From Domibacillus iocasae (GTDB lineage: Bacteria; Bacillota; Bacilli; Bacillales; Domibacillaceae): 64,000 nt of DNA. The notes beneath the pieces are model-generated. The model did no database searches. It saw only the letters and a list, made by a program, of their open reading frames with translations, and had not been told where the DNA came from. The stretch lies in the NCBI RefSeq assembly GCF_001750285.1, contig NZ_MAMP01000022.1, forward strand, positions 1 to 64,000, in the 5' to 3' direction. The translations under genes and the position numbers were made by a program. Below, piece by piece: positions 36,890 to 45,285 of the stretch. Positions within the stretch are counted from its first letter, which is position 1, and every line of letters starts with the position of its first letter.

Positions 36890-38143
36890 TTATCTCACGG
36901 CTGCTGCATTTGTTCCGGCGATATGGCCGGTAATGAGTGCGGCGGTAATGTTGTAGCCGCCTGTGTAGCCGTGAATATCTAAAATTTCGCCGCAGAAAAA
37001 AAGCCCGTCTTTCTTTTTAGATGCCATTGTTTTCGGTTCAATTTCTTTTACAGACACGCCGCCGCCTGTTACAAATGCTTTTTCAATGGGCAGTGTCCCA
37101 TTAACAGCGATTTTAAATGATTTTACCGAAGAAGCAAGTTCGCGAATAAGGGCATCTGACAATTGATTGCCGGGTGTTTCTAAATCGATGCCGGTTCGCT
37201 CAAGCAAAAAGTGCAAATACCGTTCCGGCAGCAATTTTTTTAAGCTGTTTTTTACCGCTTTTTTCGGTTCTTCCTTGATAATTTGCCGAATGGAAACACC
37301 TACTTCATGTTCATTCCCATTCGGAAACGCGTCAATGGACATGTAAACAGGAGAGCCGTTTTTCTTTAATTCCTTTACCACATATTGGCTGCAGCGAAGT
37401 GCGGCGGGACCTGATAAGCCGAAATGGGTAAACAGCATATCCATCCGGTGTGTAACAAGCGGCTTTCCTTTTTTATTTAAAACAGATAAGCCGACGTCAC
37501 GAAGTGCAAGCCCCTGCATGGAGCGATTTAAAATAAACGGCTCTTTTGATGTAATCGGTACTTCTGTTGGGAAAAGTTCTGTGATCGTGTGGCCTGCCTG
37601 ACGCGCCCACGGATAGCCGTCGCCGGTCGATCCGGTTTGCGGCACTGCTTTGCCGCCGGTCGCAAGCACAATCGCATTCGAACGGATTTCTTCACCGGAA
37701 GTCAGCCGCACGCCGCGCATATATTCGTCGTCCATTAACAATTTTTCAACAGGGGACTCAAGCCGCATGTCAACCCGAAGCCGTTTTAATTCACTAAGCA
37801 ATGCCTCAACGACATCCTGTGCCCGGTTAGAGACAGGAAACATTCGTCCATGATCTTCTTCTTTTAGCTTCACACCGAGGTTCTCAAAAAAACGGATAAT
37901 ATCTTCGTTGCTGAAAACGGAAAAAGCGCTGTATAAAAAACGGCCATTTCCCGGAATGTGACGAATAATTTCTTCTACAGGAAGCCGATTCGTCACGTTG
38001 CACCGTCCGCCGCCGGAGATTTGCAGCTTGTTGCCGGGCTTTCGCCCTTTATCAATTAACAGTGTGCGCGCACCTGCACGGCCTGAAGCAATGGCTGCCA
38101 TCAGCCCGGCTGGTCCGCCGCCCACTACAATAACATCATACAT
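36890..38143 (-). CDS. ytfP: YtfP, HI0933-family flavoprotein
   Basis: 417 residues. Dinucleotide-binding [18 protein letters not shown] at the N-terminus, [43 protein letters not shown] and the C-terminal FAD loop [16 protein letters not shown]. These are the family's full set of motifs. The reaction is not established. GAGGTGA precedes the ATG by 6 bases. It diverges from ytgP with overlapping promoters. Confidence 0.92.
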   Translation of the reverse strand: MYDVIVVGGGPAGLMAAIASGRAGARTLLIDKGRKPGNKLQISGGGRCNVTNRLPVEEIIRHIPGNGRFLYSAFSVFSNEDIIRFFENLGVKLKEEDHGRMFPVSNRAQDVVEALLSELKRLRVDMRLESPVEKLLMDDEYMRGVRLTSGEEIRSNAIVLATGGKAVPQTGSTGDGYPWARQAGHTITELFPTEVPITSKEPFILNRSMQGLALRDVGLSVLNKKGKPLVTHRMDMLFTHFGLSGPAALRCSQYVVKELKKNGSPVYMSIDAFPNGNEHEVGVSIRQIIKEEPKKAVKNSLKKLLPERYLHFLLERTGIDLETPGNQLSDALIRELASSVKSFKIAVNGTLPIEKAFVTGGGVSVKEIEPKTMASKKKDGLFFCGEILDIHGYTGGYNITAALITGHIAGTNAAAVR

Positions 38144-38172
38144 ACTGTCACCTCGTTCTTTAAACTTTGTTC

Positions 38173-38224
38173 ATTATAGCAGATGGTGAAAAAAATTGTC
38201 AGACACGTGAGAAAGAGGTACACT
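38173..38224. promoter_or_regulatory. Overlapping divergent promoters of ytfP and ytgP
   Basis: Plus strand (ytgP): TTGTCA 38196-38201, 17-base spacer, TACACT 38219-38224. Minus strand (ytfP): CTGACA 38198-38203, 18-base spacer, TATAAT 38173-38178. The two -35 boxes share the same bases, so RNA polymerase could hold only one at a time. Confidence 0.7.
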
Positions 38225-38262
38225 ATCAAGTGATGTTTAATGAGAAAAAGAGGGATTCATTC

Positions 38263-39885
38263 ATGTCATCCAATTTAATACGAGGGACGTTTATCCTCAC
38301 GCTGGGCACGTTTATTTCAAAGTTTCTTGGCTTGTTTTACGTGATCCCTTTTTACAGTATCATCGGGGGAGATGACGCAGCGGCGCTGTATAGCTACGGC
38401 TACGTTCCGTATACGATTTTTATCAGTATTGCCACAGCGGGGATTCCGCTGGCCGTATCAAAGTATATTGCGAAATACAATGCGATTGAAGAATACGCGG
38501 TCGGCCGGAAGCTGTTTAAATCCGGTCTTGTTATTATGCTGTTGACCGGTTTTGCGGCATTCGTTGTTATGTATACATGTGCGCCATTTTTTGCGAAGCT
38601 GTCATTGAACGGCGAACAGACCACCTATACGATTGATGAAGTGGCGACAGTCATTCGTGCGGTCAGTTTTGCACTCATTCTTGTCCCATTTATGAGTGTA
38701 ACACGCGGCTTTTTTCAGGGGCACCAATCCATGGGGCCATCTGCTGTTTCGCAAGTTGTCGAGCAAATTGCTCGCATTATCTTTCTGTTGGCTGGAGCGT
38801 ACATTGTCATTCACGTGATGAATGGGTCGGTTGTTACGGCAGTCAGTGTCGCCACCTTTGCTGCATTTATCGGCGCGGTTTTCGGCCTGCTTGTGCTTTA
38901 CTGGTACTTTTTTAAGCGGAAAAAGCATTTGGATAAGCTGTTAGAGCAGGACAAAGGGCAGACAGATGTGTCCCTGTTTAGTATGTATTCGGAAATTGTC
39001 GTCTATGCAGTCCCATTTATTTTTGTCGGAATCGCTATTCCGTTATACCAGCTTATTGACCAAGTTACTTTTTCAAGAGCTATGTCTCAAATTGGACTCG
39101 CGAACCAAGCTGTGTCAGCATTCGGTGTGTTAAATTTCAGTACTCAAAAATTGGTTATTATACCGGTTTCTCTCGCTACTGCTTTTGCAATGACACTCGT
39201 GCCGATGGTAACAAGCTCGTTTGTGAAAAAAGACATGGCGTTAGTGAAGCAGCAGCTTAATAAAACATTTGAGGTGCTGCTGTTTTTAACTGTTCCGGCG
39301 GCTGTCGGCATGGCGTTGCTGGCAGAGCCGCTTTACACTGTTTTTTATAAATATAGCGAGCTTGGCACAGATGTGCTCCGGGTATATGCGCCAGTGGCAA
39401 TTTTATTTGCGCTGTTTTCCGTAACTGCCGCTATTTTGCAAGGCATCAATGAGCAGCGCTTTACCGTATTGAGCCTGCTCACAGGCATTTTAGTAAAGCT
39501 GTCGCTGAACATCCCACTGATTAAACTGTTTGAAACAGAAGGCGCTGTGTATGCGACCGCTTTAGGCTATTTGACTTCCATTGTCATCAATATTGTGGTT
39601 ATTCGCACGTACGCCTCGTATTCACTTCGCCCATTGGCGAAAAAAATTGGGCTGATTACGGCATTTAATGTCGTGATGGCGATTGTGGTAATGGCGCTTT
39701 ATGGCATTTTATCGCTGGTACTTTCCACAGAAACAGATGGTCCTGCATTATTGATCATTTTCATTTGCGCGGGTGCCGGAGCGGTGGTTTATTTTGCGCT
39801 TAGTCAGAAATCGGGCTTGCTGGATGAGGTATTCGGCTCAAAATTAGATGGCATCAAACGAAAACTACGCTTGAAAAAAGCATAA
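38263..39885 (+). CDS. ytgP: Lipid II flippase YtgP (MurJ of Bacillus)
   Basis: 540 residues with about 14 membrane segments, MVF/MOP superfamily (MviN-like group of polysaccharide transporters). I chose the ATG at 38263 (MSSNLIRGTFILTLGTFISK), where AGAGGG lies 8 bases upstream and which gives the length of B. subtilis YtgP; the frame is open 96 bases further up without a site. B. subtilis YtgP acts as MurJ and moves lipid II across the membrane. ytzG follows after 12 bases. Confidence 0.93.
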   Translation: MSSNLIRGTFILTLGTFISKFLGLFYVIPFYSIIGGDDAAALYSYGYVPYTIFISIATAGIPLAVSKYIAKYNAIEEYAVGRKLFKSGLVIMLLTGFAAFVVMYTCAPFFAKLSLNGEQTTYTIDEVATVIRAVSFALILVPFMSVTRGFFQGHQSMGPSAVSQVVEQIARIIFLLAGAYIVIHVMNGSVVTAVSVATFAAFIGAVFGLLVLYWYFFKRKKHLDKLLEQDKGQTDVSLFSMYSEIVVYAVPFIFVGIAIPLYQLIDQVTFSRAMSQIGLANQAVSAFGVLNFSTQKLVIIPVSLATAFAMTLVPMVTSSFVKKDMALVKQQLNKTFEVLLFLTVPAAVGMALLAEPLYTVFYKYSELGTDVLRVYAPVAILFALFSVTAAILQGINEQRFTVLSLLTGILVKLSLNIPLIKLFETEGAVYATALGYLTSIVINIVVIRTYASYSLRPLAKKIGLITAFNVVMAIVVMALYGILSLVLSTETDGPALLIIFICAGAGAVVYFALSQKSGLLDEVFGSKLDGIKRKLRLKKA

Positions 39886-39897
39886 AAGGAGCACGAT

Positions 39898-40608
39898 ATG
39901 CGTTTAGATAAATGGCTGGCCAATTCCGGGATTGGATCGAGGAAAGAAGTAAAAAAATTGTTAAAAACCGGTGCTGTCACCGTTAATGGCAAAATGATAA
40001 AGGATGCAAAAGTTCACGTTAGTCCTGAAACAGATGAAGTGATGCTTTTTGATGAGCCGGTTAAATATCGGGAGTTTATCTATTTGATGATGAACAAGCC
40101 GGCAGGTGTTATTTCCGCTACAGAAGATAAGCGGGATGAAACGGTTATCGATTTGCTTGATGATGCGCATAAGCATTTCGAGCCGCATCCGGTCGGCCGG
40201 CTTGATAAAGATACAGAAGGCATGCTGCTGCTAACGAATGATGGGCATTTGTCACATCAATTGCTGTCACCAAAACACCACGTGCCGAAAACGTATTTTG
40301 CCCGTATCGAGGGCTATGTTACCGAAGCGGACATTGCCGCATTTAAAGAGGGCGTGACGCTCGACGACGGCTATCAAACAAAGCCCGGCGATCTCGTTAT
40401 TTTATCAAGCGGAAGCGAGTCAGAAATTGAATTGACGATTACGGAAGGGAAGTTCCATCAAGTGAAACGGATGTTTCAATCGGTGGATAAAGAAGTAGTG
40501 TATCTTAAACGGCTTTCCATGGGCGCGCTCGGTCTTGATGAAGAACTGGAATTGGGCGAATATCGGGAGCTGACAGAAGAAGAACTTGATTTATTAAAAG
40601 AGAACTGA
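39898..40608 (+). CDS. ytzG: RsuA/RluB-family rRNA pseudouridine synthase YtzG
   Basis: 236 residues. An N-terminal S4 RNA-binding domain (MRLDKWLANSGIGSRKEVKK) is followed by the synthase domain with the catalytic Asp in VGRLDKDTEGMLLLTNDG (near residue 102) and KTYFARIEG. The exact rRNA site is not deducible. AAAGGAG 7 bases before the ATG. Same neighbours as in B. subtilis (ytgP, ytzE). Confidence 0.93.
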   Translation: MRLDKWLANSGIGSRKEVKKLLKTGAVTVNGKMIKDAKVHVSPETDEVMLFDEPVKYREFIYLMMNKPAGVISATEDKRDETVIDLLDDAHKHFEPHPVGRLDKDTEGMLLLTNDGHLSHQLLSPKHHVPKTYFARIEGYVTEADIAAFKEGVTLDDGYQTKPGDLVILSSGSESEIELTITEGKFHQVKRMFQSVDKEVVYLKRLSMGALGLDEELELGEYRELTEEELDLLKEN

Positions 40609-40610
40609 AA

Positions 40611-40641
40611 AAACGGCTGTCCATAGCGGGCAGCCATTTTT
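40611..40641 (+). terminator. Terminator of ytzG
   Basis: An 8-bp stem GGCTGTCC / GGGCAGCC (40615-40622 with 40628-40635) with T residues after it. Confidence 0.82.
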
Positions 40642-40654
40642 ATATAAATAAATA

Positions 40655-40876
40655 TCATGAGGTCATTCGAACCTTTTTTTCCGTAGTTGTCCATTTTCCG
40701 CGTGTTGGACTAAAGACAAGCTCGTTATAAGCGAGTACATTCAAGTCGCGTTGAATCGTTCGCGGGGTGATGCCAAATTCATCTACAATATCTTGCGTTG
40801 TCACAGTCCCATTTTCTTTAATAAACATATAGATGGATTTTATGCGAGTCAGCATTCGATTTGTAGTAGGCTTCAA
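40655..40876 (-). CDS. ytzE: YtzE, short DeoR-type HTH regulator
   Basis: 73 residues, only the DNA-binding winged helix of a DeoR protein (VTTQDIVDEFGITPRTIQRD) with no sensor domain. The start is TTG with GAGGGAG 7 bases upstream, the same start residues (MKPTTNRMLTRIKS) as B. subtilis YtzE. The targets are unknown. Strong conservation argues that it is a real gene, not a fragment. Confidence 0.88.
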   Translation of the reverse strand: MKPTTNRMLTRIKSIYMFIKENGTVTTQDIVDEFGITPRTIQRDLNVLAYNELVFSPTRGKWTTTEKKVRMTS

Positions 40877-41203
40877 AGAACCACTCCCTCATCTTTTTTC
40901 CCCGAGGCATAACAACAGACGACAGAAAATGATAATATGATTAAGCTGATTCAGACATCTCCTTTACAGCCTATTTTTATACAGGTGTTAAACTGTCTGA
41001 CAATTATAGTGTACTGTATTTGTATCGATTTTGCTAGAAAAAACGCTGAATTTACAAGAGGTTTACCCTTTTTTAATAATATTATGCTTTTAAACTCGAA
41101 AAAATGTACGTATTTTTCATATGTTTTCTAGAAATTAAATCTTTTGTAAAGGAATTGGTTAAAATGACAGTTCCCATGTAAAATGAAAGAGGGAGGGATG
41201 TTC
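40877..41203. other. AT-rich intergenic region ytzE-pepV
   Basis: 327 bases without a supported gene. A possible pepV promoter is TTTACA (41051-41056), 18-base spacer, AATAAT (41075-41080). A 64-codon open frame at 40937 has no ribosome site and is not accepted. Nothing else recognised. Confidence 0.5.
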
Positions 41204-42616
41204 ATGCGCAGCATTGATTGGCGGGACGAAATAAAGAAATTTGAAGGGGAATTTATAAAAGACCTTCAAGAGCTTATTCAAATTCCAAGTGTTAAAAGTA
41301 ATGAAAATACAGATGAAGCACCATTTGGCAAAGAAGTTCGGCAGGCACTTGACTTTATGCTCCAATTAGGAGAAAAAGATGGTTTTACTTCAAAAAATGT
41401 TGGGAATGTCGCCGGTCATCTTGAAATGGGTGAAGGGAGCGGCTTAATCGGCATCCTATGTCATGTTGATGTTGTACCGGCAGGGGACGGCTGGTCATAC
41501 GAACCGTTCGGCGGAGAAGTAGAGAACGGCAAGCTTTTTGGCCGCGGCGCAATGGACGATAAAGGTCCGACACTGGCTGCCTACTATGCAATGAAAGTCA
41601 TTAAAGAATTAGGCATTCCTCTCCAAAAGCGTGTCCGGATGATTATTGGGACAGATGAAGAAAGTGACTGGGAATGTGTGGATCGTTATTTTAAAACGGA
41701 AGAAATGCCAGAAGCCGGCTTTGCTCCGGATGCGGACTTTCCGATTATTTTCGCAGAAAAAGGAATTGCGGATCTCCAGTTAAATCTTACGGTTCCACCA
41801 TCCACAAAAGAAGCTGCCATCGTGGTAGAATCGTTTCAGGCTGGCAGACGATACAATATGGTGCCAGATCACGCTGTGGCCTCTATTTGGATTGAAAAGC
41901 AGCATACCTTATTTCTACAAAATTATACAGAATATATAAAAGATAATGAGTTAGACGGTTCTTATTATATTGACAGCGGTGTTATTTTTCTTGAAATGAA
42001 AGGTGTTTCTGCTCATGCGATGGAACCAGATCATGGACAAAATGCAGCCTTGCTGCTGGCGGCATTTTTAGTAACAGAAGCCATTGATCCGGCGGCGGCG
42101 GCCTATTTGCAATTTGTTCTGGATCAATTTGAAGGCGATACACGCGGAAAGCATCTTGGCATTGCTTCGACAGATCCTGAAATGGGTGACGTGACGGTAA
42201 ACGCGGCTCTATTTCATTATGAAAAAGAGAAAGCAGCACAAATTGGCTTAAATGTTCGGTATCCGGTGTCATTTTTATTTGATCAAGAAATGGATGCTCT
42301 TAAAAAAAGATTGGAAAACGTTTCATTGCTCATTTTGGACAATAGCAAACCGCATTATATAAAGCCGGATGATCCGTTTGTCGAAACGTTGCAGCGTGTA
42401 TATGAAGAAGAAACGGGAAAAGCAGCCGAATTACTTTCGATCGGCGGAGGCACGTACGCCCGCGCTTTAAAAACGGGTGTTGCGTTTGGCGCGTTGTTTC
42501 CGGGGCGCGAGGATGTGGCACATCAAAAAGATGAATACGCCATACTGGATGATCTGTTCCGGGCAGCCGCTATATACGCGCGGACCATCGTCGAGCTTGC
42601 TGGAAAAAAAGAATAA
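41204..42616 (+). CDS. pepV: Dipeptidase PepV (M20A family)
   Basis: 470 residues. The ATG at 41204 (MRSIDWRDEI) is preferred over 41198 because GGAGGG then lies 6 bases upstream. Zinc-ligand motifs of M20 are GILCHVDVVPAGDGW, RGAMDDKGPTLA, GTDEESDWE (catalytic Glu and ligand) and FAPDADFP. It releases N-terminal residues from dipeptides (carnosine type). This is YtjP in B. subtilis and lies next to the ytkP-like gene as there. Confidence 0.94.
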   Translation: MRSIDWRDEIKKFEGEFIKDLQELIQIPSVKSNENTDEAPFGKEVRQALDFMLQLGEKDGFTSKNVGNVAGHLEMGEGSGLIGILCHVDVVPAGDGWSYEPFGGEVENGKLFGRGAMDDKGPTLAAYYAMKVIKELGIPLQKRVRMIIGTDEESDWECVDRYFKTEEMPEAGFAPDADFPIIFAEKGIADLQLNLTVPPSTKEAAIVVESFQAGRRYNMVPDHAVASIWIEKQHTLFLQNYTEYIKDNELDGSYYIDSGVIFLEMKGVSAHAMEPDHGQNAALLLAAFLVTEAIDPAAAAYLQFVLDQFEGDTRGKHLGIASTDPEMGDVTVNAALFHYEKEKAAQIGLNVRYPVSFLFDQEMDALKKRLENVSLLILDNSKPHYIKPDDPFVETLQRVYEEETGKAAELLSIGGGTYARALKTGVAFGALFPGREDVAHQKDEYAILDDLFRAAAIYARTIVELAGKKE

Positions 42617-42653
42617 ACAAAATCCCGCCATTCATAATGGCGGGATTTTGTTT
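42615..42653. terminator. Bidirectional terminator pepV / ytkP
   Basis: A perfect 17-bp inverted repeat (42615-42631 with 42637-42653) lies between convergent genes with A and T runs. Confidence 0.92.
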
Positions 42654-42691
42654 ATCATGTCCCCCTGGCTTCAAGTCAGCAGGAAGGGGAG

Positions 42692-43624
42692 TTATTCATA
42701 TTGAAAAACGTCGCTGGATAAATACCGTTCACCCGTATCCGGTGCTATACAAATAACAATATCATTGTTAGTTAATGTTTTAGCGACTTCAATCGCCGCA
42801 TAACATGTTGCGCCCCCTGACGGACCAATGAGGATGCCTTCTTCTGCAGCAAGGCGGCGGGTAATTGTATAAGCATCGTCATCCTCTATCTTAAAGATGG
42901 AATCATACACATTTGTGTTTAAAATATCGGGAATAAAGCCGGGGCTTGTGCCGACTAACTTATGCTTTCCTGGCTTTCCGCCGGATAAAACAGGCGAGCC
43001 CGCGGGTTCCACAACATGGACCTTCAAATCGGGAAATTGTTTTTTTAATTCTTCACCTGTACCGGTAATCGTGCCGCCTGTACCAGAACTGGCGATAAAT
43101 GCAGAAAAGTTTTTGCAAATTTCGGCAGCCGCTTCAGCGATTTCTGCAGAAGTCGTGCCACGGTGGGCGTCGGGGTTGGCTGGATTGTCAAACTGCATCG
43201 GAATGAAGCTGTTTGGCGTCGATTCCGCCAGTTCAATTGCTTTTTTGATTGAGCCGGGCATTTTTTCACTTCCTGGCGTCAGAACAACTTCTGCTCCATA
43301 TGCTTTTAAAATATTGATGCGTTCCTTCGTCATCGTGTCAGGCATCACTAATATTGCTTTATAGCCGCGTGCAGCGGCATTCATCGCGATGCCAATGCCT
43401 GTATTCCCGCTGGTTGGTTCTATAATCGTGGCACCCGGTTTAAGCAGGCCCGACTTCTCAGCCTCAATTATCATGTTATAGGCGGCACGATCCTTTACAC
43501 TTTTACTTGGATTATAAAATTCTAATTTTACATATACGTCTGCTCCGTGTTCAGGTGACAAACGCTGCAACTTGACAAGCGGTGTATCACCAATTAAATC
43601 CGCTATATTGTTGACTACTTTCAT
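42692..43624 (-). CDS. ytkP: Cysteine synthase-like protein YtkP (CysK family)
   Basis: 310 residues. PLP lysine in NPSKSVKDRAAY (about residue 42), substrate loop EPTSGNTGIG, phosphate loop GTGGTITGTG, and PSGGATCYAA near the C-terminus. It makes cysteine from O-acetylserine and sulfide or is a paralogue of that enzyme. I chose the ATG at 43624 (AAAGGG 8 bases before); a GTG 9 bases upstream is the alternative. B. subtilis has both CysK and YtkP; position next to pepV indicates YtkP. Confidence 0.88.
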   Translation of the reverse strand: MKVVNNIADLIGDTPLVKLQRLSPEHGADVYVKLEFYNPSKSVKDRAAYNMIIEAEKSGLLKPGATIIEPTSGNTGIGIAMNAAARGYKAILVMPDTMTKERINILKAYGAEVVLTPGSEKMPGSIKKAIELAESTPNSFIPMQFDNPANPDAHRGTTSAEIAEAAAEICKNFSAFIASSGTGGTITGTGEELKKQFPDLKVHVVEPAGSPVLSGGKPGKHKLVGTSPGFIPDILNTNVYDSIFKIEDDDAYTITRRLAAEEGILIGPSGGATCYAAIEVAKTLTNNDIVICIAPDTGERYLSSDVFQYE

Positions 43625-43769
43625 AAATGTCACCCTTTCTGTTCTGTTTTATTAAACCATATTATTAGAATAATTCCAATCGAAATACAATGAATGAAAA
43701 TGGACGGCTTTTCTTCGCTGTTTTTGGTAAACTAAAAACAGCAGATGACCGAGAAGAGGAGTGTGTGTG

Positions 43770-44339
43770 ATGCAGCCACATTATTTTTTTGCCATTGTTC
43801 TCCCTGATCATGTGAAAAAAATGATTGCGGATGAAATGAAGAAAAGAAATGATCCGTTTAAACGGATGGTGCATGAAGAAGACTACCACCTGACATTAGC
43901 TTTTGTCGGGGCGGCAAAATTATCCGTCATCAAGGAAGCCTGTGACATGATTAATGAAAAAATTGGCAGCGCTCCGGTCTTTTCGATAAAGCTTTCTTCG
44001 TTCGGCACATTCGGTCAAAAGAAATCTCCCCGTATTTTCTGGATTGGAACGGACGAACCAGCCCCTCTTTTTCATGTGCAAAAAGAAGTAGCATCAGCAT
44101 GCAGAAAGTCAGGAATCAATATAGACGAAAAACCATTTCGCCCGCATATTACGACGGCACGGAAATGGATTGGCCAGCAGCCGTATTCTCTGGCAGAACT
44201 GCCGGATTGGCCCCCATTTTCTGTAACCGAAGTGGCTTTATACGAAACGAACACATCCACCGTACCGAAATATATGAAAAAATGGTCATGCATATTGGGA
44301 AAGCCGAGAGGGGACACGAGCCATGGGTCAATTAATTAA
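43770..44339 (+). CDS. thpR: RNA 2',3'-cyclic phosphodiesterase ThpR (2H family)
   Basis: 189 residues. The two HxT motifs of the 2H phosphoesterase fold are HLTLAFVG and HITTARKW. Homologues open 2',3'-cyclic phosphate ends of RNA and were first named LigT. Start ATG 43770 with GAGGAG 8 bases before. This is ytlP in B. subtilis. Its end overlaps ytlQ by 17 bases. A 9-bp hairpin (GCTGTTTTT/AAAAACAGC, about 43718-43743) lies in its upstream region around a possible extended -10 box. Confidence 0.88.
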   Translation: MQPHYFFAIVLPDHVKKMIADEMKKRNDPFKRMVHEEDYHLTLAFVGAAKLSVIKEACDMINEKIGSAPVFSIKLSSFGTFGQKKSPRIFWIGTDEPAPLFHVQKEVASACRKSGINIDEKPFRPHITTARKWIGQQPYSLAELPDWPPFSVTEVALYETNTSTVPKYMKKWSCILGKPRGDTSHGSIN

Positions 44340-45285
44340 ATTGCAAAATTATATATCCAGATATGAAAATGATGTATTTCATTATCCTGCACGATATGTC
44401 AGACTTAAAAAACAAGAGTGGGAGAAATTTCATGCCTTGTGGGAGCGGCAGCAAGGTGAAGGTTCATCGGGTTTAGAGCCGGATCAGGATAAGCAGGATG
44501 ATTGGCTGCTCGAAGAATCGAAAGGAAAACATTCGTTATTTCGAGGGCTTTTTTCACGAAAAGAAAAACTGGTGGAAGCAGAGGTCGATTCCGAGCCGCA
44601 GCAGGAAGAAAATTTATTTTCCATCAATGAAACAGAATCGATCTATTTAAAAACAAAAGAAGATGCGAAAAAAGCGTTTATCGATAAGATGTTTAATTTT
44701 CAAATTAAATGGGCGAGTTCCACACTTTTACATCAGTCGCCGCTCGACCATAAGTATTACGTGGATGAGCGGCTGAAATTTTTATTAAAACGGCTGCCAG
44801 ATACATTTCTCGTGTTATATGAACCGGTTTTTCGTTTTCAAAAAGCCGTTGTTGAACTTGATGTGGTTATCATTACCCCGCTGCATGTTTGGTGTCTAAC
44901 TTTTTTAGAAGAACAGGACGGTGCTGTTTTTACAGGGTCGCCGGATCGGTTTTGGGTGAAGCGTTTTGGGGAAACAGAATCAAAAATATTAAGCCCGGCT
45001 GTCTCACTGTCAAGAACGGAAACAATCGTGAAAAAGCTTCTTCAGCATGATCAAGTGGATATACCCGTTCGAAAAGCAGTGTTGTCCCGAAATGGCTACA
45101 TTGATGACCCGGCTGCGCCAGCAGACATACATTATATTGACAAGCGCGAATTTCATCATTGGTTTGATGAGATGAGGCAGTTGTCATCACCGCTGAAAAC
45201 GATTCAATTAAAGGCAGCGAAAGCACTGCTTGCTCATGGAGATACAGTGAGTTTGCGCCGGCCGGAATGGGAGGAGGATATTTAA
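44323..45285 (+). CDS. ytlQ: YtlQ, conserved NERD-like protein
   Basis: 320 residues, start inside thpR with GAGGGG upstream. The first 100 residues are charged and low in conserved motifs. The C-terminal part has FRFQKAVVELDVVIITPLHVWCLTF, which looks like the acidic beta-hairpin core of nuclease-related (NERD) domains, though the full nuclease signature is not obvious. The function is unknown. It sits between thpR and amyX as in B. subtilis. Confidence 0.8.
   Translation: MGQLIKLQNYISRYENDVFHYPARYVRLKKQEWEKFHALWERQQGEGSSGLEPDQDKQDDWLLEESKGKHSLFRGLFSRKEKLVEAEVDSEPQQEENLFSINETESIYLKTKEDAKKAFIDKMFNFQIKWASSTLLHQSPLDHKYYVDERLKFLLKRLPDTFLVLYEPVFRFQKAVVELDVVIITPLHVWCLTFLEEQDGAVFTGSPDRFWVKRFGETESKILSPAVSLSRTETIVKKLLQHDQVDIPVRKAVLSRNGYIDDPAAPADIHYIDKREFHHWFDEMRQLSSPLKTIQLKAAKALLAHGDTVSLRRPEWEEDI

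Noticed and set aside
40937-41131. 64-codon open frame upstream of pepV
   Set aside because: No ribosome binding site, hydrophobic mixed composition typical of AT-rich noncoding DNA, and it covers possible promoter elements.
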